From contig CAYGWX010000033.1 of assembly GCA_964353855.1 (NCBI GenBank), positions 1-23,384 on the forward strand: a DNA stretch of 23,384 bases, in the 5' to 3' direction. Positions 22,501-23,384 of this stretch are shown piece by piece. The position numbers and the translations under genes are program-made. The notes beneath the pieces are model-generated. The model worked only from the letters and a program-made list of their open reading frames with translations, was not told where the DNA came from and did no database searches. Source of the stretch: CAYGWX01 sp964353855 [NCBI: uncultured bacterium]. GTDB taxonomy: Bacteria; Edwardsbacteria; CAYGWX01. The stretch's first letter is position 1. Each line of letters opens with the position of its first letter.

Positions 22501-23345
22501 CTTGTTAGTCCTTTATTTTTTAATCCCTTGCAGAAGAGTTTCAAAAAAAGTGGGTTTTGAAACTCTGGCTCCATAAGTGGTATAGTGGGTTGTTCGATTC
22601 CATAGTGGTTGAAGAATGCTTTTGTTGCCTTATACTCCTGTCCAGAAAAACCAAGATGCTCCTCTCGTATTAATCGGTCAGGTATTAGCCCTTCTGGTAT
22701 GATTAAATTTTCGTATGAAGTTCGCAAGCTAACAGCAATGCCGATCCAGGGGTAGTTTGTCAGACTAGTTAATATTCCAGCTAAGTGTTTGTGCCATAAT
22801 ATTTTTCCTTCCCCCTCATTCAAACCATCAATCAAAATAATCGCCCTTGAATTGCTTGCTTGAGCGCAAGCTTCGAATGCCCCTAAAAATTCTTCTTTAC
22901 TGCAAATAAGCCCTAATAACTGATTAACTTGTTTCCATGGTTCATCATCCTTGAAGTGCTCACCTAATAGCAGTATAGTTGGTTTTCCAGAGCAAATTCT
23001 TTGTAAGGCTAAGTCGCAAAAAAGGTGCGTCTTGCCGGTTCCTGCATTGCCGATAATTAAAAGTGCCGGGGTATTAGCTAATTGAGCCTTTTTGCTTACG
23101 GTTAAGTCGCTGATTTGATCCAACAGACTCGCAAACCCATACAAGTGGTGACGTATATTTTCGATGCTCTCAAAAGGATTATATCTTTCCGATTCAGATT
23201 TATCATTCTGCGCTTTTGATGCTACTGCTTCCTTTTCCCTCCTTTCAAAATCATCTAAACTCCGGGCACAATCTAAAGCAATATTTCTTGCTTTTGAAGC
23301 AGATTTTACTACAGGTTCTAATTCGATGGGGCGGACTGGCCCCCG
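19554..23345 (-). CDS. STAND/NACHT-type NTPase, Avs-like putative antiviral sensor (5'-incomplete)
   Basis: A frame of over 1,260 codons with no stop between 23345 and 19554. Numbering from the TTG at 23144, the P-loop GNAGTGKT is at 32-39 and the Walker B region IILIDGLNEG at 102-111, followed by a conserved sensor-like stretch YPWIGIAVSLRTSYENL. The winged-helix/arm region covers about 160-340. Helical HEAT-like repeats follow, clearest around 505-600 (SWFLTTSNRYLRDRATKALVALL, DPYVLERLMAVAYGC). The C-terminal half is a large Trp/Tyr-rich domain of unknown fold. This order resembles the Avs group of antiviral STAND NTPases; I do not assign a subtype. No ATG or GTG lies in the upstream open codons (23145-23345), which read as plausible helical protein, so the true start is outside the window or the gene is interrupted by the TAA at 23346-23348. 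Strongly AT-rich, unlike its neighbours. Confidence 0.85.
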   Translation of the reverse strand, partial: RGPVRPIELEPVVKSASKARNIALDCARSLDDFERREKEAVASKAQNDKSESERYNPFESIENIRHHLYGFASLLDQISDLTVSKKAQLANTPALLIIGNAGTGKTHLFCDLALQRICSGKPTILLLGEHFKDDEPWKQVNQLLGLICSKEEFLGAFEACAQASNSRAIILIDGLNEGEGKILWHKHLAGILTSLTNYPWIGIAVSLRTSYENLIIPEGLIPDRLIREEHLGFSGQEYKATKAFFNHYGIEQPTIPLMEPEFQNPLFLKLFCKGLKNKGLTRIPTGLHGVTAIFNTFIESVNEYLWKRERLNFDPKSEIVQKAVEKISKIMADEGKMWLSRDVASEVINSFLPGRDYENSLFRHMLSEGLITEDRYPTRNGEDWCEGIHFTYERFTDHLISKRLLDKYLLSGDPTNSFLSEQPLGLFIKDEGTCWRNRGLIEAFSVQLPERIGKELVDIAPYCADFRPIREAFVDSLIWREAHAFSPNTLQYINGAVIRYDDTYNKFLDALLTIAIRPGHPYNADFLHAHLTRFELAERDAQWSIYVHHHYGEKGAVDRLVDWAWTCEDKSKVNDESIRLCGIALSWFLTTSNRYLRDRATKALVALLSNRVPILREVLKAFKNVNDPYVLERLMAVAYGCVMRTSQGSEATELGKELYEWIFKDRTPSPHILLRDYARGVIELALQKDSTLSIEPSQIRPPYKSDYPTNIPTEDELKSFGKWEKGMPDEEWSRVHLYDSVMSELGDFSRYIIGERFGSFEWSARRLGEPRRPSRKEIYEKFIENLTSRQRKTWEAYDNTRRNVEIYHRLDLEKRRELFKRDYTEYELKTAVKEIELIFKGSLRKKKLKIYMDYIKPFLDDPRQFQYEYSFDMNTAKRWILKKVIEMGWTVKRFGRFDRYLTYSGSYGRSGDKPERIGKKYQWIAYHEFLARVADNYEFRGDSWSQKQQRYQGPWQKYLRDIDPSCILKKTHKETGDAKTNTWWFDSRYNEWSQEADNDKWLRKTEDLPNVEPLIEVTNPKDSSKWLVLDGYYQWEEQAPPEEERYEKPRGQIGYIIGSYIVKKRDIEELFKWAQHQCFFGRWMPESRELDHAYLGEFYWAPAYNYQRSIYTYGNWTRGYDNRIPKVVLLTTEEYYQEGGGYDCSIESSIRIRMPCKQLIDGLKLRWNGVEGHFFDERGNLIAFDPSVQTTGPGVLVIKKDAILKYLNDNGLSILWTVVGEKYLLGGRLSQEEYLGRLVISGAYTIKKGKLEGKLNTKFQATG

Positions 23346-23384
23346 TTAAACTGGACTAAAACAGGGTTGTGGAAGTTGAGTATT

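Noticed and set aside
23164-23349. Small plus-strand open frame near the right edge
   Set aside because: It lies opposite the continued open frame of the STAND gene, which reads as plausible protein, and it has no ribosome-binding site.

Overview
This window comes from a GC-rich diderm bacterium, probably an uncultivated lineage of the FCB-group or deltaproteobacterial type. The evidence is an outer-membrane beta-barrel protein, a lipoprotein, an NtrY/NtrX-type sigma-54 two-component pair, DegP, PBP4 and the GC-rich codon use. The lineage is inferred from gene content and I could not test it. From about 18.5 kb to the right end the DNA becomes clearly more AT-rich and looks horizontally acquired.

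Layout. (1) 1-1650: two minus-strand accessory genes, an ORF6N-domain protein carrying two internal palindromes and an unrecognised 215-aa protein with a consensus sigma-70 promoter. (2) 1678-2040: AT-rich spacer with nine phased 11-bp repeats, leading to a near-perfect sigma-54 promoter. (3) 2079-4189: three plus-strand envelope genes (lipoprotein, beta-barrel protein, DUF5683-like protein). (4) 4332-7495: plus-strand operon of a DUF4390-like protein, a sensor kinase and a sigma-54 activator, followed by two terminators. (5) 7651-7881: eleven 21-bp tandem repeats between convergent genes, then a long inverted repeat. (6) 13028-7975, minus strand: tRNA-Val, small membrane protein, HNH protein, PBP4 peptidase, TrpS, then a polytopic membrane protein with a proline-rich tail. 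(7) 13143-13230: divergent tRNA-Leu. (8) 14381-13281, minus: thyX plus a stand-alone Lrp/AsnC ligand-binding domain. (9) 18407-14435, minus: a stress cluster of a small coiled-coil protein, Hsp20, an HspR-like MerR regulator, DegP/HtrA and a primary-type sigma factor. (10) 23345-18643, minus: a large STAND-type NTPase resembling Avs antiviral sensors, whose 5' end is not complete in the window, and a metal-dependent amidohydrolase.

How the genes work together. The sigma-54 activator encoded at 6134 and the sigma-54 promoter at 2013 suggest that the local two-component system controls the envelope lipoprotein. The HspR/Hsp20/DegP/sigma cluster looks like a self-contained protein-quality-control regulon. 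The STAND gene is the best candidate for an immune system. The two tandem-repeat arrays and the palindromes inside the ORF6N gene are the structures least explained by ordinary annotation.
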